Notes: generated from the sequence alone by a model not told the origin. Positions 1 through 7,470 are shown, counted from the first letter of the stretch. The stretch is 17,230 bases of DNA from Proteobacteria bacterium UBA7420 (GCA_002469975.1 DKMG01000043.1:1-17230), one strand, 5' to 3'. Numbers and translations are program-made.

Positions 1-242
1 CCCCAAATAATTCTCTCTATGGGTGTAGCTTCTCTGCCACCAAATTCTTTTGGCCAATGAAGCATGGCCCAGCCAGCATCATATTTCTTTTTTTGCCATT
101 CCTTGGATGACCGAAGGTGACTCTCTAGGCTAGACTCTCCATGACCATTTGACTTATCTTCTTTTAGTTCAGCATTCGCCTCTAACCATTCTCTGCATGT
201 TGCTCTAAATTTTGCTTGATCGGGTGTGTCGTTAAAATCCAT
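1..242 (-). CDS. Acyl-CoA dehydrogenase, N-terminal part (cut by window edge)
   Basis: Reading leftward from the ATG at 242-240 gives an open frame of about 80 residues that runs off the window, so only the N-terminal part is seen. It begins MDFNDTPDQAKFRATCREWL and later has AGWAMLHWPKEFGGR, the opening helices and the 'W...P.eyGG' motif of the flavoenzyme acyl-CoA dehydrogenase family, which makes the alpha-beta double bond of acyl-CoA thioesters. The start lies 3 bases after the stop codon of the neighbouring dehydrogenase, with GGAG (complement of 249-252) at good spacing, so the two genes are very likely one translationally coupled operon. The catalytic half is outside the window, so the substrate class cannot be judged. 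Family assignment is fairly secure. Confidence 0.8.
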   Translation of the reverse strand, partial: MDFNDTPDQAKFRATCREWLEANAELKEDKSNGHGESSLESHLRSSKEWQKKKYDAGWAMLHWPKEFGGREATPIERIIW

Positions 243-245
243 AAT

Positions 246-1367
246 TTACTCCTTGATTAAGGTGTTTGTTTTTTCTAAGTTAATAACAAGCTTCTCTTTC
301 CATGTTGCCTCTGATCCCAGAAGCACTGAAAGTACCTTAGAGCGCTTGTAGAACATGTGGCAATCATATTCCCAGGTATACCCATTACCGCCATGGGTTT
401 GAATATTCTCTTTTGAGCATAATTGAAAGGCTTTTGTTGAGCTGACTCGAGCTGTCGCTGCGGCTAATGGGAGCTCAGATGACTCTGAAGATAATGCCCA
501 TGCACCATAGTAACAATTAGATTTCGCTAATGTGATTGCGATATACATATCAGCAAGCTTATGTTTGATCGCTTGATAAGAACCAATTTGTCTTCCAAAA
601 GCAAACCTTTCTAGTGAATACGACTTAGCCATGTCCAAGGCAGCTTGTGAGCCACCTACTTGTTCAAATGCGAATAAAACAGCTGCTTGGTCCAACAGAT
701 GTTGAATATATTCCCAGCCATGCCCTGACTGACCAAGAAGTTGAGAAGGAGTGTCATGAAACTCTACTTTAAAGAAGGCTTTGGAAGTATCAATATTTTT
801 TTGCGATGTCACTGTGACAGATGGATCATTTAAATTTACAAGCCTCAGTTCAGTGCCTTGGTTTGATGTTGCAACTACAATGATATGAGATGCTATTTCC
901 GCATCCGGAACTGCAATTTTAGCTCCATTCAAAAGATCACCAGAAGAGGTTACTTTTAGATTAGATTCTGTTGCTTGCTGAGATGCTTCAGCAATGGCAT
1001 AGGTCCCCACCACGTCACCATTAACTAGTTTTGGAAGAAGGTCTGCTTTAGTTGTCTCCGAACCATATTTAATAATCGCTTCAGTAAAAAAGTAAACCGA
1101 GGAAGAGAAGGGGACAGGTGCCAAGGATCGCCCGAGCTCTTCTGCAATAACGCATAGCTCTAAATGACCAAGCCCTAGGCCATCATAAGTCTCTGGAATT
1201 CTTATCGCAGTCCACCCCAGCTCAACTATTTTCTTCCACAACTCATGGTCTGCATCCCTGGATTCATCCATGACTTTACGAGCATTACTCAAACCACCCT
1301 CTTTATCGAAAAACTTTCTTGCTTCTTCTTGTAGGTATTTTTGATCGTCTGAGAAATCTAAATTCAT
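246..1367 (-). CDS. Acyl-CoA dehydrogenase, probable non-catalytic subunit of a heteromer
   Basis: A 373-residue acyl-CoA dehydrogenase fold protein. Recognisable parts are the N-terminal helical domain with the IPETYDGLGLG motif (57-67), the C-terminal-domain signature RFAFGRQIG (254-262) and the FAD-contact stretch QTHGGNGYTWEYD (323-335). The MCAD-type catalytic glutamate expected after that stretch (IYEGT in the family) is Leu350 in VLLGSEA. At the IVD-type position, in the helix before the FGRQIG motif, I align Ala228. E235 is nearby but seven residues off. Heteromeric dehydrogenases such as FadE28-FadE29 of mycobacterial steroid degradation pair one active and one glutamate-less subunit, and the adjacent dehydrogenase gene 3 bases downstream fits that scheme. 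The mid-beta domain (about 125-215) is poorly conserved, lacking a standard TEP motif (AIAEAS instead). No clear ribosome-binding site precedes the start. Family is sure; the subunit role is inference. Confidence 0.88.
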   Translation of the reverse strand: MNLDFSDDQKYLQEEARKFFDKEGGLSNARKVMDESRDADHELWKKIVELGWTAIRIPETYDGLGLGHLELCVIAEELGRSLAPVPFSSSVYFFTEAIIKYGSETTKADLLPKLVNGDVVGTYAIAEASQQATESNLKVTSSGDLLNGAKIAVPDAEIASHIIVVATSNQGTELRLVNLNDPSVTVTSQKNIDTSKAFFKVEFHDTPSQLLGQSGHGWEYIQHLLDQAAVLFAFEQVGGSQAALDMAKSYSLERFAFGRQIGSYQAIKHKLADMYIAITLAKSNCYYGAWALSSESSELPLAAATARVSSTKAFQLCSKENIQTHGGNGYTWEYDCHMFYKRSKVLSVLLGSEATWKEKLVINLEKTNTLIKE

Positions 1368-1398
1368 AATATTTTTTAAATAGTTTAAAGTTACATCT

Positions 1399-1404
1399 TA
1401 TAAT
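1399..1404 (+). promoter_or_regulatory. Possible -10 box in divergent intergenic region
   Basis: The 95-base gap between the leftward dehydrogenase and the rightward coiled-coil gene is very AT-rich. It contains a perfect TATAAT on the plus strand, about 60 bases before the ATG at 1463, but the best -35 is poor. On the minus strand a TTGTAA, 17 bases, TATAGG arrangement could serve the dehydrogenase operon. AT-rich DNA gives such hexamers by chance, so this is tentative. Confidence 0.2.
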
Positions 1405-1462
1405 CTAGCCTATATTAAAACATATTATTACTTACAATTTAATAAGCTAAGCACTTCACAAC

Positions 1463-2104
1463 ATGGCCATAAAAATATCAGCAGATCAAGACAATCAAGC
1501 CAGAGCAAATAAAAATGCCAGTGGATTATTTCTGGGAGTAGTTTTTGTTTTATTGCTCTGCGGCATCCTGGCTTTATCGCTTTGGGTGAGCGAGCTTTCC
1601 CGCGCATCCTCTAGTACTGATAAGTTGGTGGAGTCCAGGCTTGCCATTCTTGAAGAGCAATTGCAGCTTGCTGATTCCACTTCTACTGAATTTTTAAGTG
1701 ATATAAATACTCAGCTGCAATTTTTAGACAAGGAGATTAGAAAGCTTTGGGATTTAAGTAACAAAAGAAATAAAGTTAACATTCAAGCCTTAACAAAGGA
1801 CGTATCAAAACAATCATCTCTTCTAAAGGAGATAGCTATAACTCAGACCAACGATCAAAAAAATATAGAAAAATTTCGCATTCAATTATCTGGTCTCGAA
1901 AAGGCAGCTCTGAGTCTGAATCAGATCAATGAAAACAACGATGCTTCAACACGCAAGCTTGGAGAGCTTAGTAATAATCTTTTGATGTTAGAGGAAACAG
2001 TTCAAGCTTTTGATTCCTATAGGAAGCAAAATAATGAATTAATGCAGGCCCTACAATTACAAATTTCTAATCTGAACCTCTTGGAGATGGAGAGCACTGA
2101 GTAA
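1463..2104 (+). CDS. Hypothetical membrane-anchored coiled-coil protein
   Basis: I do not recognise this 213-residue protein. It has a short charged N-terminus (about 20 residues), one strongly hydrophobic membrane span (about 22-44, LFLGVVFVLLLCGILALSLW), and then about 165 residues rich in Leu, Gln, Asn, Glu and Lys without Pro or Gly runs, typical of a long coiled coil. The likely topology is a cytoplasmic N-terminus with the coil in the periplasm. It contains no enzyme motif. Single-span coiled-coil proteins of this sort often act as scaffolds in the cell envelope or in division, but nothing here singles out such a role. It stands alone: the left neighbour is divergent, and the receptor gene downstream has its own promoter-like sequence. 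Confidence 0.7.
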   Translation: MAIKISADQDNQARANKNASGLFLGVVFVLLLCGILALSLWVSELSRASSSTDKLVESRLAILEEQLQLADSTSTEFLSDINTQLQFLDKEIRKLWDLSNKRNKVNIQALTKDVSKQSSLLKEIAITQTNDQKNIEKFRIQLSGLEKAALSLNQINENNDASTRKLGELSNNLLMLEETVQAFDSYRKQNNELMQALQLQISNLNLLEMESTE

Positions 2105-2132
2105 TCTAAAATTTAACTTTTAAGTAAAAAGT

Positions 2133-2161
2133 TTGGGGTTTCGGTAAAAAGCAGGTATATT
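2133..2161 (+). promoter_or_regulatory. Candidate sigma70-type promoter for the TonB receptor
   Basis: TTGGGG (2133-2138) is separated by exactly 17 bases from TATATT (2156-2161), a 5/6 match to the -10 consensus, while the -35 keeps only the TTG. It lies 37 bases before the preferred start at 2199, leaving a leader of about 30 bases that includes the G-rich ribosome-binding site. Spacing and position are good; the -35 is weak. Confidence 0.4.
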
Positions 2162-2198
2162 TTGGCTAAACATTCTTCAAATTATGGGGGGAACCATC

Positions 2199-4730
2199 AT
2201 GAAGAGATTATTAAGTGTATTAACCATTGCAACTTTTGTTGCGATACCTAATGTTGCTTTTGCACAAGAAGCAGGTTTAGTTTTAGAGGAAGTTGTTGTT
2301 ACGGCAACCAAGAAAGAAGAAAACGTTCAAGATATTGCACAAACTGTAAATGCAGTCTCTGGTAGCGCACTGGATAATTACCAAATTCGAGATCTCAGTG
2401 AGCTAGCTCAGGTTGTCTCTGGAGTTGAGTTTACTCAAATTGATCCTAGGCGTGCAACCATTATTATTAGAGGTCAAAAACTTGATCCAGATGGTGGAAA
2501 TGATCAGCCCATTCAAGGCTACTTAGACGATGTGCCTCTTAGAACAGGCGAGATATTTCTACAGTTGTATGACACAGAGCGTGTAGAAATTCTAAAAGGT
2601 GCTCAAGGCACACTTCAGGGAGTGGTTAGCACAGGTGGCGCACTTCAGATATATACACGATCAGCTCAGGTTGGCAGTGACGAGAGAAATGGCTATGTTA
2701 AAACAACATGGGCGGATAATATGACCTCGATTATTGAGGCTGCTAGCGACTTTAAACTTTCAGACACCATGTCTTTGAGATTTGCGGGCGTTAGAAATAA
2801 TAACGATGGTCAAGAGGTTAAAAACATTAGAACTGGTGTGGACCAGGAAAACAGATATGACTCTGGTCGTATCAGTCTTTCATGGGAACCAACAGATAAC
2901 TTAAGCGTAAGATTTAAATACCAAAACATGGAAACAAACTCTGTATACCCTCAACCTGTTGCAGGGGAGCCAGGTACATTTTCCTTTGATGCATTTAAAT
3001 TTGTTGCGGGAGCTTCAAATCCATACTTCCCTCCTGTTACGGTGGGAATTGATGGTGCTGCCAATGCTTGGGTTTCTACGGTCGCTGCATTAGCAGGACC
3101 AGCTGCAGCTGCTCAGCTAGCATTTGTTCATCAGCCCACTTGGTCAGATATTCCTGCTGGCGGTTTAAAAGGTGATGCTGGAGTTGCATTGCAATATCAC
3201 AACCCGAGACAGAATACTTCAGCTGAGGTTCATAATCTTATGATTGATTACGACATGGGAAGTCATGCGCTAGCCTTAAGGTTTTCAGATTCTCAAAGTG
3301 ACTCAATGGGTTTGATTGATCGAGACTATGCAGGAGCATACTCATACGGTTACCCACAAGAAGTTAGAACTAATACAGGTATTGAAACAATTGAGATGCG
3401 ACTGTCAAACCAAGACAGCGACAAGCTTGAATATACAATTGGTTTCTTCTCAAGAGATTCACAGACCTACACCAACGCAGATTTAGATGTCTCAATGGAT
3501 AGGTACGAAGTTCATCCTGGACTTTTCAAACCGATAGTGGGATTTGACTATAAAACACCTAACCAAGCCTGCTTAGCTGAGAGAGCTAATCCAGGTTTAT
3601 TTGCAGCCAAACCAAATGTCATAACCTGTATGGGCATTCCATTGGATAATAAAACTGAAGCATGGTTTGCAAACTTTAAGTACAACCTATCAGACAAAAC
3701 ATTTATTCAAGTTGGTGTTCGTGAGCAAGAGATTATTGGGTATAGAGCTCAAAACTTGTACTTACCATTAACTGCTTTGGTTACACAGGCCGATGGTGGT
3801 GGAATGACAATTCCAAGAATCCCAGCGAATCTTCAAAATTCTAATAATGAATCTACCACTGGTAGCTTTAAGATTGGACACTACTTTAATGACGATGTGA
3901 TGCTTTATGTTTCTACTGAGAGTGGCTTTAGAAGCCCCGGTGCGACTATTTCTCCTGTTGCTATTAACCCTTCTTTGATTACCTTTGAAGAAGAAGAAAG
4001 CGACATGACAGAGATTGGCATGAAGGGTGAATTTATGGATGGAAGACTCAGAATTAATGCTGCTTACTATGATTATTCCTTTACAGGCTATCAAACTAAG
4101 TGGGATAACGTTAGCGCGAGAACATATACTGCAGCTGGTCCAGGCGTTATTCAGCAGGTCCAAGGTGGAATCTTTAATAATAATGATGCTTCTATCTCAG
4201 GTCTAGACTTAGAATACGCTTACGTAGTTAATGCTGATCTAACTCTTGGTGGAAGCTACACTTCTACTGACTCAGAGTTTGCTGCAGGTTCGATTGGTTA
4301 TGCTAATGATCCTTCCTATGCAGGAATGTCAGCTGCTACAAGAGACGTTAGTGGTGAACCTGTTGGCGATGCAGCAGAATCATCTTTAACATTCTATCTT
4401 GATCATAGTGTCGCTGCCTCATGGGGTGGTGAGAGATACACTAGATATAACATTAGCTGGAGAGACGAAAGAACAAGTGCTATCAACCCTGACCTTAAAA
4501 TTAGTTCTCTGATACTAGCCAACATTATTGTGGGCTGGAGATCAGCTGATGATGTTTGGGATGCAAGTTTCTTTGTAAAAAATATGCTGGATGATGTGGA
4601 TATTTCACACATCCAATCTTATTACTCAGACTATCATTTGCCTGGAGGTGGAAGTCTACCTTCTAAGTTCTATGCTGCTAATACCAATATGGGTAGACAG
4701 TTAGGAGCTCAGTTAGTCTATAGATTCTAA
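2199..4730 (+). CDS. TonB-dependent outer-membrane receptor
   Basis: An 843-residue outer-membrane active transporter driven by TonB/ExbBD. An ATG at 2184 is in frame, but I prefer 2199: it gives a clean signal peptide (MKRLLSVLTIATFVAIPNVA, cleavage after AFA at about residue 22), and the GGGGGGA run at 2186-2192 then serves as its ribosome-binding site. The TonB box is EEVVVTAT (30-37). The plug follows (about 45-160) with DTERVEILKGAQGTLQG and TGGALQIYT. The rest is a beta-barrel ending in VYRF, the terminal Phe expected for Bam assembly. Probable surface loops include an Ala-rich segment near residues 290-310 and a Cys pair, C458 and C477, that could form a disulfide. No siderophore or iron-storage gene is nearby; the DUF3604 gene follows, so an organic substrate is plausible. 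The substrate is unknown. Confidence 0.93.
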   Translation: MKRLLSVLTIATFVAIPNVAFAQEAGLVLEEVVVTATKKEENVQDIAQTVNAVSGSALDNYQIRDLSELAQVVSGVEFTQIDPRRATIIIRGQKLDPDGGNDQPIQGYLDDVPLRTGEIFLQLYDTERVEILKGAQGTLQGVVSTGGALQIYTRSAQVGSDERNGYVKTTWADNMTSIIEAASDFKLSDTMSLRFAGVRNNNDGQEVKNIRTGVDQENRYDSGRISLSWEPTDNLSVRFKYQNMETNSVYPQPVAGEPGTFSFDAFKFVAGASNPYFPPVTVGIDGAANAWVSTVAALAGPAAAAQLAFVHQPTWSDIPAGGLKGDAGVALQYHNPRQNTSAEVHNLMIDYDMGSHALALRFSDSQSDSMGLIDRDYAGAYSYGYPQEVRTNTGIETIEMRLSNQDSDKLEYTIGFFSRDSQTYTNADLDVSMDRYEVHPGLFKPIVGFDYKTPNQACLAERANPGLFAAKPNVITCMGIPLDNKTEAWFANFKYNLSDKTFIQVGVREQEIIGYRAQNLYLPLTALVTQADGGGMTIPRIPANLQNSNNESTTGSFKIGHYFNDDVMLYVSTESGFRSPGATISPVAINPSLITFEEEESDMTEIGMKGEFMDGRLRINAAYYDYSFTGYQTKWDNVSARTYTAAGPGVIQQVQGGIFNNNDASISGLDLEYAYVVNADLTLGGSYTSTDSEFAAGSIGYANDPSYAGMSAATRDVSGEPVGDAAESSLTFYLDHSVAASWGGERYTRYNISWRDERTSAINPDLKISSLILANIIVGWRSADDVWDASFFVKNMLDDVDISHIQSYYSDYHLPGGGSLPSKFYAANTNMGRQLGAQLVYRF

Positions 4731-4750
4731 GTAATTAGTAATTAATATTA

Positions 4751-4779
4751 AACGGCAATCTAGGTTGCCGTTTTTTTTT
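4751..4779 (+). terminator. Rho-independent terminator between receptor and DUF3604 gene
   Basis: The stem AACGGCAA (4751-4758) pairs perfectly with TTGCCGTT (4765-4772) around a 6-base loop, and the run of nine T from 4771 to 4779 follows and overlaps the stem end. It sits 20 bases after the receptor stop and only 13 bases before the next ATG, on the same strand. It is either a full terminator or an intra-operon attenuator that lowers expression of the downstream gene relative to the receptor. Confidence 0.85.
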
Positions 4780-4792
4780 GGAGAGACCTTAA

Positions 4793-6607
4793 ATGCACCT
4801 AGTTTATCTTGCCATCTATCTTGTCATGTTTAGCAATGCTATTGATGGTGCTGACAGTCAATCCTATGTCAATGAAACAAGAGAGCCTTGTCAGGTTCAC
4901 GTGCAAAATAGAATGCCTTTGTTTGGAGATCTTCACGTTCATACAGCACTCTCTCTTGATGCAAATACCCAGGGCACTCTCAACACCCCTGATGACGCTT
5001 ATCGCTTTGCTAAAGGCCAATCATTGTATCTTCAGCCTTATGCAGAGGATGGAACCAGCAAGAGAATCTCCAAACTCAAGCAGCCTTTAGATTTTGCTGC
5101 GGTCACTGATCACGCTGAGCTGCTTGGTGAGGTGAGAATGTGTAGTGACATCAATTCACCAACATACAAAAGCTTTCATTGTCGAGTTTACAGAACCTTT
5201 CCCAAACTCTCCTATTTCTACCTAAACGCCAAAGCGAGTGTTAGAGGTGCAGCATCAGTGTGTGGTGAAGATCGAGAATTATGTCTTGATGCTGCTCAAA
5301 ACCCATGGCATGAAACTATTGCAGCAGCTGAGTCTCATTACGATCGTTCTAGTGATTGTAGCTTTTCATCGTTTGTTGGCTATGAGTGGACTGGTGCTGC
5401 ATACTCCGGCAATAACCTGCATCGAAACATTATTTTTAATAATTCAAATGTTCCCGCAAACCCTATAAGTTTTTATGAAGCCCCCTCTAGGAAAGCTCTA
5501 TGGAGTCAATTGGATCAAAACTGTCATGATGATTGTGACTACGTTGTAATTCCTCATAATTCTAATCTTAGTAATGGCTACATGTTTGAAAAACCAGATC
5601 AAGAGGAGCTATTTATTCAGAGCCAAAAAGAACCTTTAGTTGAAATTTTTCAGCATAAAGGAAGTTCAGAATGCAATATTAGTCCGAGTGATCCCTTGTG
5701 CGCATTTGAGCAACTTCCATACAAAGACTTTAGATCAAAATTTCAAAAAGATTTCTCTAGGTCGCCTGATGCTAGTTTTATCAGAGAGTCTTTGGGGGAG
5801 GGCTTATTGTTTCAAGAGAATGCATTGGTGAATCCTTTAAAATTTGGTGTGATAGCCAGCACTGACACTCATCTTGGAACCCCAGGAGCAGTGGATGAAA
5901 ATAATTTCCAGGGCCATGGAGGTGCTGGTAAATCCTTTCGCTCGTCTATTCCAAAAGGTCTGCCAGATGATATTGAGTTTAACCCTGGGGGCTTGGCTGT
6001 AGCATGGGCGGAAGAGAATTCAAGAAGCTCAATTTTTGATGCATTTCAAAGAAAAGAGGTTTATGGAACTTCGGGTCCGCGTTTTATTGTTCGTTTCTTT
6101 CTGGGAGACGATCTAGAGGAGAATCTCTGTCAAAATTCTAAAGCCATTTCCTATGCCTATGAGAACGCTACCCCGATGGGAGGGACTTTAAAGTCACAAT
6201 CCTTAAATCAAGCGAGGCTCTTTATTTCATCTCAAGCAGATGCCAATCTTCCGGATCAATTCATAGAAAAATTACAAGTTATCAAGGGAGTTGTAAGAGA
6301 TGGCAAGTTGGTTACTTCTGTTCATGATGTAGAGGTTACTAACTCCCCAGCTCAGCTAGATAAAAATACTTGTGAAATTGTGGGCAAGGGACAAAAAAAA
6401 ATGTGCACTGTCTGGGATGATCCTAATTTTGATAATACTGAAAATGCATATTACTATGTTCGAGTGATCGCTAACCAGTCATGCCGCTGGTCCCATAATC
6501 TTTGCTTAAAAAACTCTGAATACTGTGAGTCAGAGACCGAATTATCTCCTTCAAGATTTATTCAAGAAAGAGCTTGGACTTCTCCAATCTGGCTTGAAAA
6601 TATTTAA
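4793..6607 (+). CDS. DUF3604 family secreted protein (PHP-like putative metalloenzyme)
   Basis: A 604-residue protein of the DUF3604 type, typical for that family's length. It opens with a short hydrophobic segment (about 2-16) that reads as a signal peptide. Metal-site-like motifs are GDLHVHTALS (H48, H50), VTDHAE (D106, H107, E109), PHNSN (H255) and STDTHLG (D358, H360), the order expected of a PHP-like phosphoesterase or hydrolase fold. There are 16 cysteines, an even number and many for a bacterial protein this size, supporting export and disulfide bonding. GGAGAGA just upstream (4780-4786) is a good ribosome-binding site at the ATG. The gene lies straight behind the receptor terminator with no room for its own promoter in the gap, so it is probably read through from the receptor transcript or started inside that gene. 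The family's reaction is not established to my knowledge. Confidence 0.88.
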   Translation: MHLVYLAIYLVMFSNAIDGADSQSYVNETREPCQVHVQNRMPLFGDLHVHTALSLDANTQGTLNTPDDAYRFAKGQSLYLQPYAEDGTSKRISKLKQPLDFAAVTDHAELLGEVRMCSDINSPTYKSFHCRVYRTFPKLSYFYLNAKASVRGAASVCGEDRELCLDAAQNPWHETIAAAESHYDRSSDCSFSSFVGYEWTGAAYSGNNLHRNIIFNNSNVPANPISFYEAPSRKALWSQLDQNCHDDCDYVVIPHNSNLSNGYMFEKPDQEELFIQSQKEPLVEIFQHKGSSECNISPSDPLCAFEQLPYKDFRSKFQKDFSRSPDASFIRESLGEGLLFQENALVNPLKFGVIASTDTHLGTPGAVDENNFQGHGGAGKSFRSSIPKGLPDDIEFNPGGLAVAWAEENSRSSIFDAFQRKEVYGTSGPRFIVRFFLGDDLEENLCQNSKAISYAYENATPMGGTLKSQSLNQARLFISSQADANLPDQFIEKLQVIKGVVRDGKLVTSVHDVEVTNSPAQLDKNTCEIVGKGQKKMCTVWDDPNFDNTENAYYYVRVIANQSCRWSHNLCLKNSEYCESETELSPSRFIQERAWTSPIWLENI

Positions 6608-6660
6608 AGGATTTAAAGGGAAGTTTGACAGGTCATTAATAAATATGTTCCCCTATCATT

Positions 6661-6873
6661 ATGAATAAATTGGCACTTCAGTTATTTTTGGTTTTAGCAT
6701 TCATCCCCATCGCTATTTTGATAAGCTCTATCATTATTACTCTAGCGCCCTTGTATTGCTGGGGACTTGCAATCAACGCCTATAGGTTTGGTAACGCTAA
6801 AGAACTTTATTTCTGGTTGGCTATGGGAGTAGTTGCATTTTTCTTGGCATTATTTGTTTTGGGGGTTCTTTAA
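6661..6873 (+). CDS. Small two-span membrane protein
   Basis: A 70-residue protein made almost entirely of two hydrophobic helices (about 8-30 and 48-69) joined by a short polar stretch, NAYRFGNAKELY. I do not recognise a family. It is accepted as real because it fits exactly between neighbours: its stop is 2 bases before the next ATG at 6876, and the composition is that of a membrane protein rather than random frame. A perfect TTGACA lies at 6625-6630, but no well-spaced -10 follows. It may instead be read through from the DUF3604 gene, whose stop is 53 bases upstream. Function unknown. Confidence 0.6.
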   Translation: MNKLALQLFLVLAFIPIAILISSIIITLAPLYCWGLAINAYRFGNAKELYFWLAMGVVAFFLALFVLGVL

Positions 6874-6875
6874 CA

Positions 6876-7262
6876 ATGATTAAATTTTCTATTTTATCCT
6901 CAGCTGCATGCCTATTTGTTATTGGGTGTTACGTAATGTTTAAGCCTGACTTATCTGATTTAGGTTTTATTCCAGTCGTGGCCACAAACCCAGAAACAGC
7001 ATCAGAATTTAGATCATTATTTGCTGGATCTTTTATTGCTTATGCCTATCTTTTAACTAGATTTGTTTATTCCTATAATGCAATTTCAATTGCAGTCATG
7101 ATTGCTTGTATTATGGGGTGCATTGCTTTTGGCAGATTAGTTGGCTTTTTCTACGAAGGCTTTAACCTCTTTGGGTTATTTGTCCTGCTTGGAGAAATAT
7201 TTCTTATGACAGTGTTGCTGATGGCCCATAAAAAAAGAAAAAATGAAATCCCTTATTTCTAA
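6876..7262 (+). CDS. DUF4345-like four-span membrane protein
   Basis: A 128-residue protein with four predicted membrane helices (about 3-20, 45-65, 68-88, 95-118) and a basic C-terminus (HKKRKNE). The pattern 'SEFRSLFAGSF' followed by 'CIAFGRLVGFFYEGF' matches the arrangement of the DUF4345 family, where a conserved E-x-R with a following glycine precedes helix two and a G-x-x-x-GR motif lies in helix three. The role of that family is unknown. GGGGG at 6861-6865 could be a ribosome-binding site inside the end of the preceding gene, so the two are probably co-translated. A similar protein is encoded at 11274-11732, also as the second gene of a small-membrane-protein pair. A lipobox-like FVIGC near the N-terminus is more likely part of helix one. 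Confidence 0.65.
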   Translation: MIKFSILSSAACLFVIGCYVMFKPDLSDLGFIPVVATNPETASEFRSLFAGSFIAYAYLLTRFVYSYNAISIAVMIACIMGCIAFGRLVGFFYEGFNLFGLFVLLGEIFLMTVLLMAHKKRKNEIPYF

Positions 7263-7286
7263 GAGACTTAACATCAATAAAATTTC

Positions 7287-7314
7287 TTAATATTTACTGA
7301 TTCTGTAATATAAT
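7287..7314 (+). promoter_or_regulatory. Candidate promoter of tRNA-Leu
   Basis: TTAATA (7287-7292, 4/6 match to the -35) is followed after 16 bases by a perfect TATAAT (7309-7314), 12 bases before the first base of the tRNA. That distance suits a tRNA transcript with a very short 5' leader. The site is in an AT-rich gap, so the -35 is uncertain. Confidence 0.45.
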
Positions 7315-7326
7315 TCTTTTTCTTCT

Positions 7327-7411
7327 GGGGATGTGATGGAACTGGTAGACATGCTTGGCTTAGAACCAAGTGCCGCAAGGCGTGGGGGTTCGACTCCCTC
7401 CATCCCTACCA
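7327..7411 (+). tRNA. tRNA-Leu (anticodon UAG)
   Basis: The 85 bases fold as a class II tRNA. The acceptor GGGGATG (7327-7333) pairs with CATCCCT (7401-7407), including a terminal G-U, followed by discriminator A and an encoded CCA (7409-7411). The anticodon stem CTTGG/CCAAG (7354-7358, 7366-7370) closes the loop CTTAGAA, with anticodon TAG at 7361-7363 reading CUN leucine codons, mainly CUA. A long variable arm (GCC GCAA GGC) and the T arm GGGGG/CCCTC with loop TTCGACT complete it. The D arm contains the GGTAGAC typical of tRNA-Leu. It stands between protein genes of unrelated role and shows no flanking repeat that would mark it as a used integration site. Confidence 0.97.
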
Positions 7412-7458
7412 CTACTTAAATATAATTATTTAAAGCTGGTTTAGCTATGTCTTTTTGA

Positions 7459-7464
7459 TATATT
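7459..7464 (+). promoter_or_regulatory. Possible -10 box immediately before the PQQ dehydrogenase start
   Basis: TATATT (5/6 match) ends 6 bases before the ATG at 7471, and no ribosome-binding site is visible in between. If used, transcription would start at or within a base or two of the ATG, giving a leaderless mRNA. The -35 region (about 7436-7441) is poor. Confidence 0.28.
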
Positions 7465-7470
7465 AGTTAG

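Noticed and set aside
3768..4163. Minus-strand open frame inside the TonB receptor gene
   Set aside because: Composition is that of a shadow frame and it overlaps conserved beta-barrel coding sequence with no start signal.
4809..5831. Several short plus-strand frames within the DUF3604 gene
   Set aside because: They run in an alternative frame of a gene with intact motifs and show no family features; chance open frames in AT-rich DNA.
6625..6659. TTGACA with TATCAT as a promoter for the small membrane pair
   Set aside because: The spacer is 23 bases, too long for a sigma70 promoter, and the start point would fall past the ATG.
6876..6935. Lipobox-like FVIGC at the start of the DUF4345-like protein
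   Set aside because: The cysteine lies inside a predicted membrane helix of a four-helix protein, with no soluble domain after it; a lipoprotein is unlikely.
7327..7470. tRNA-Leu as an integration site for a mobile element
   Set aside because: No repeat of the tRNA 3' end and no integrase or phage gene is seen in the window; the downstream genes look like ordinary metabolic ones.
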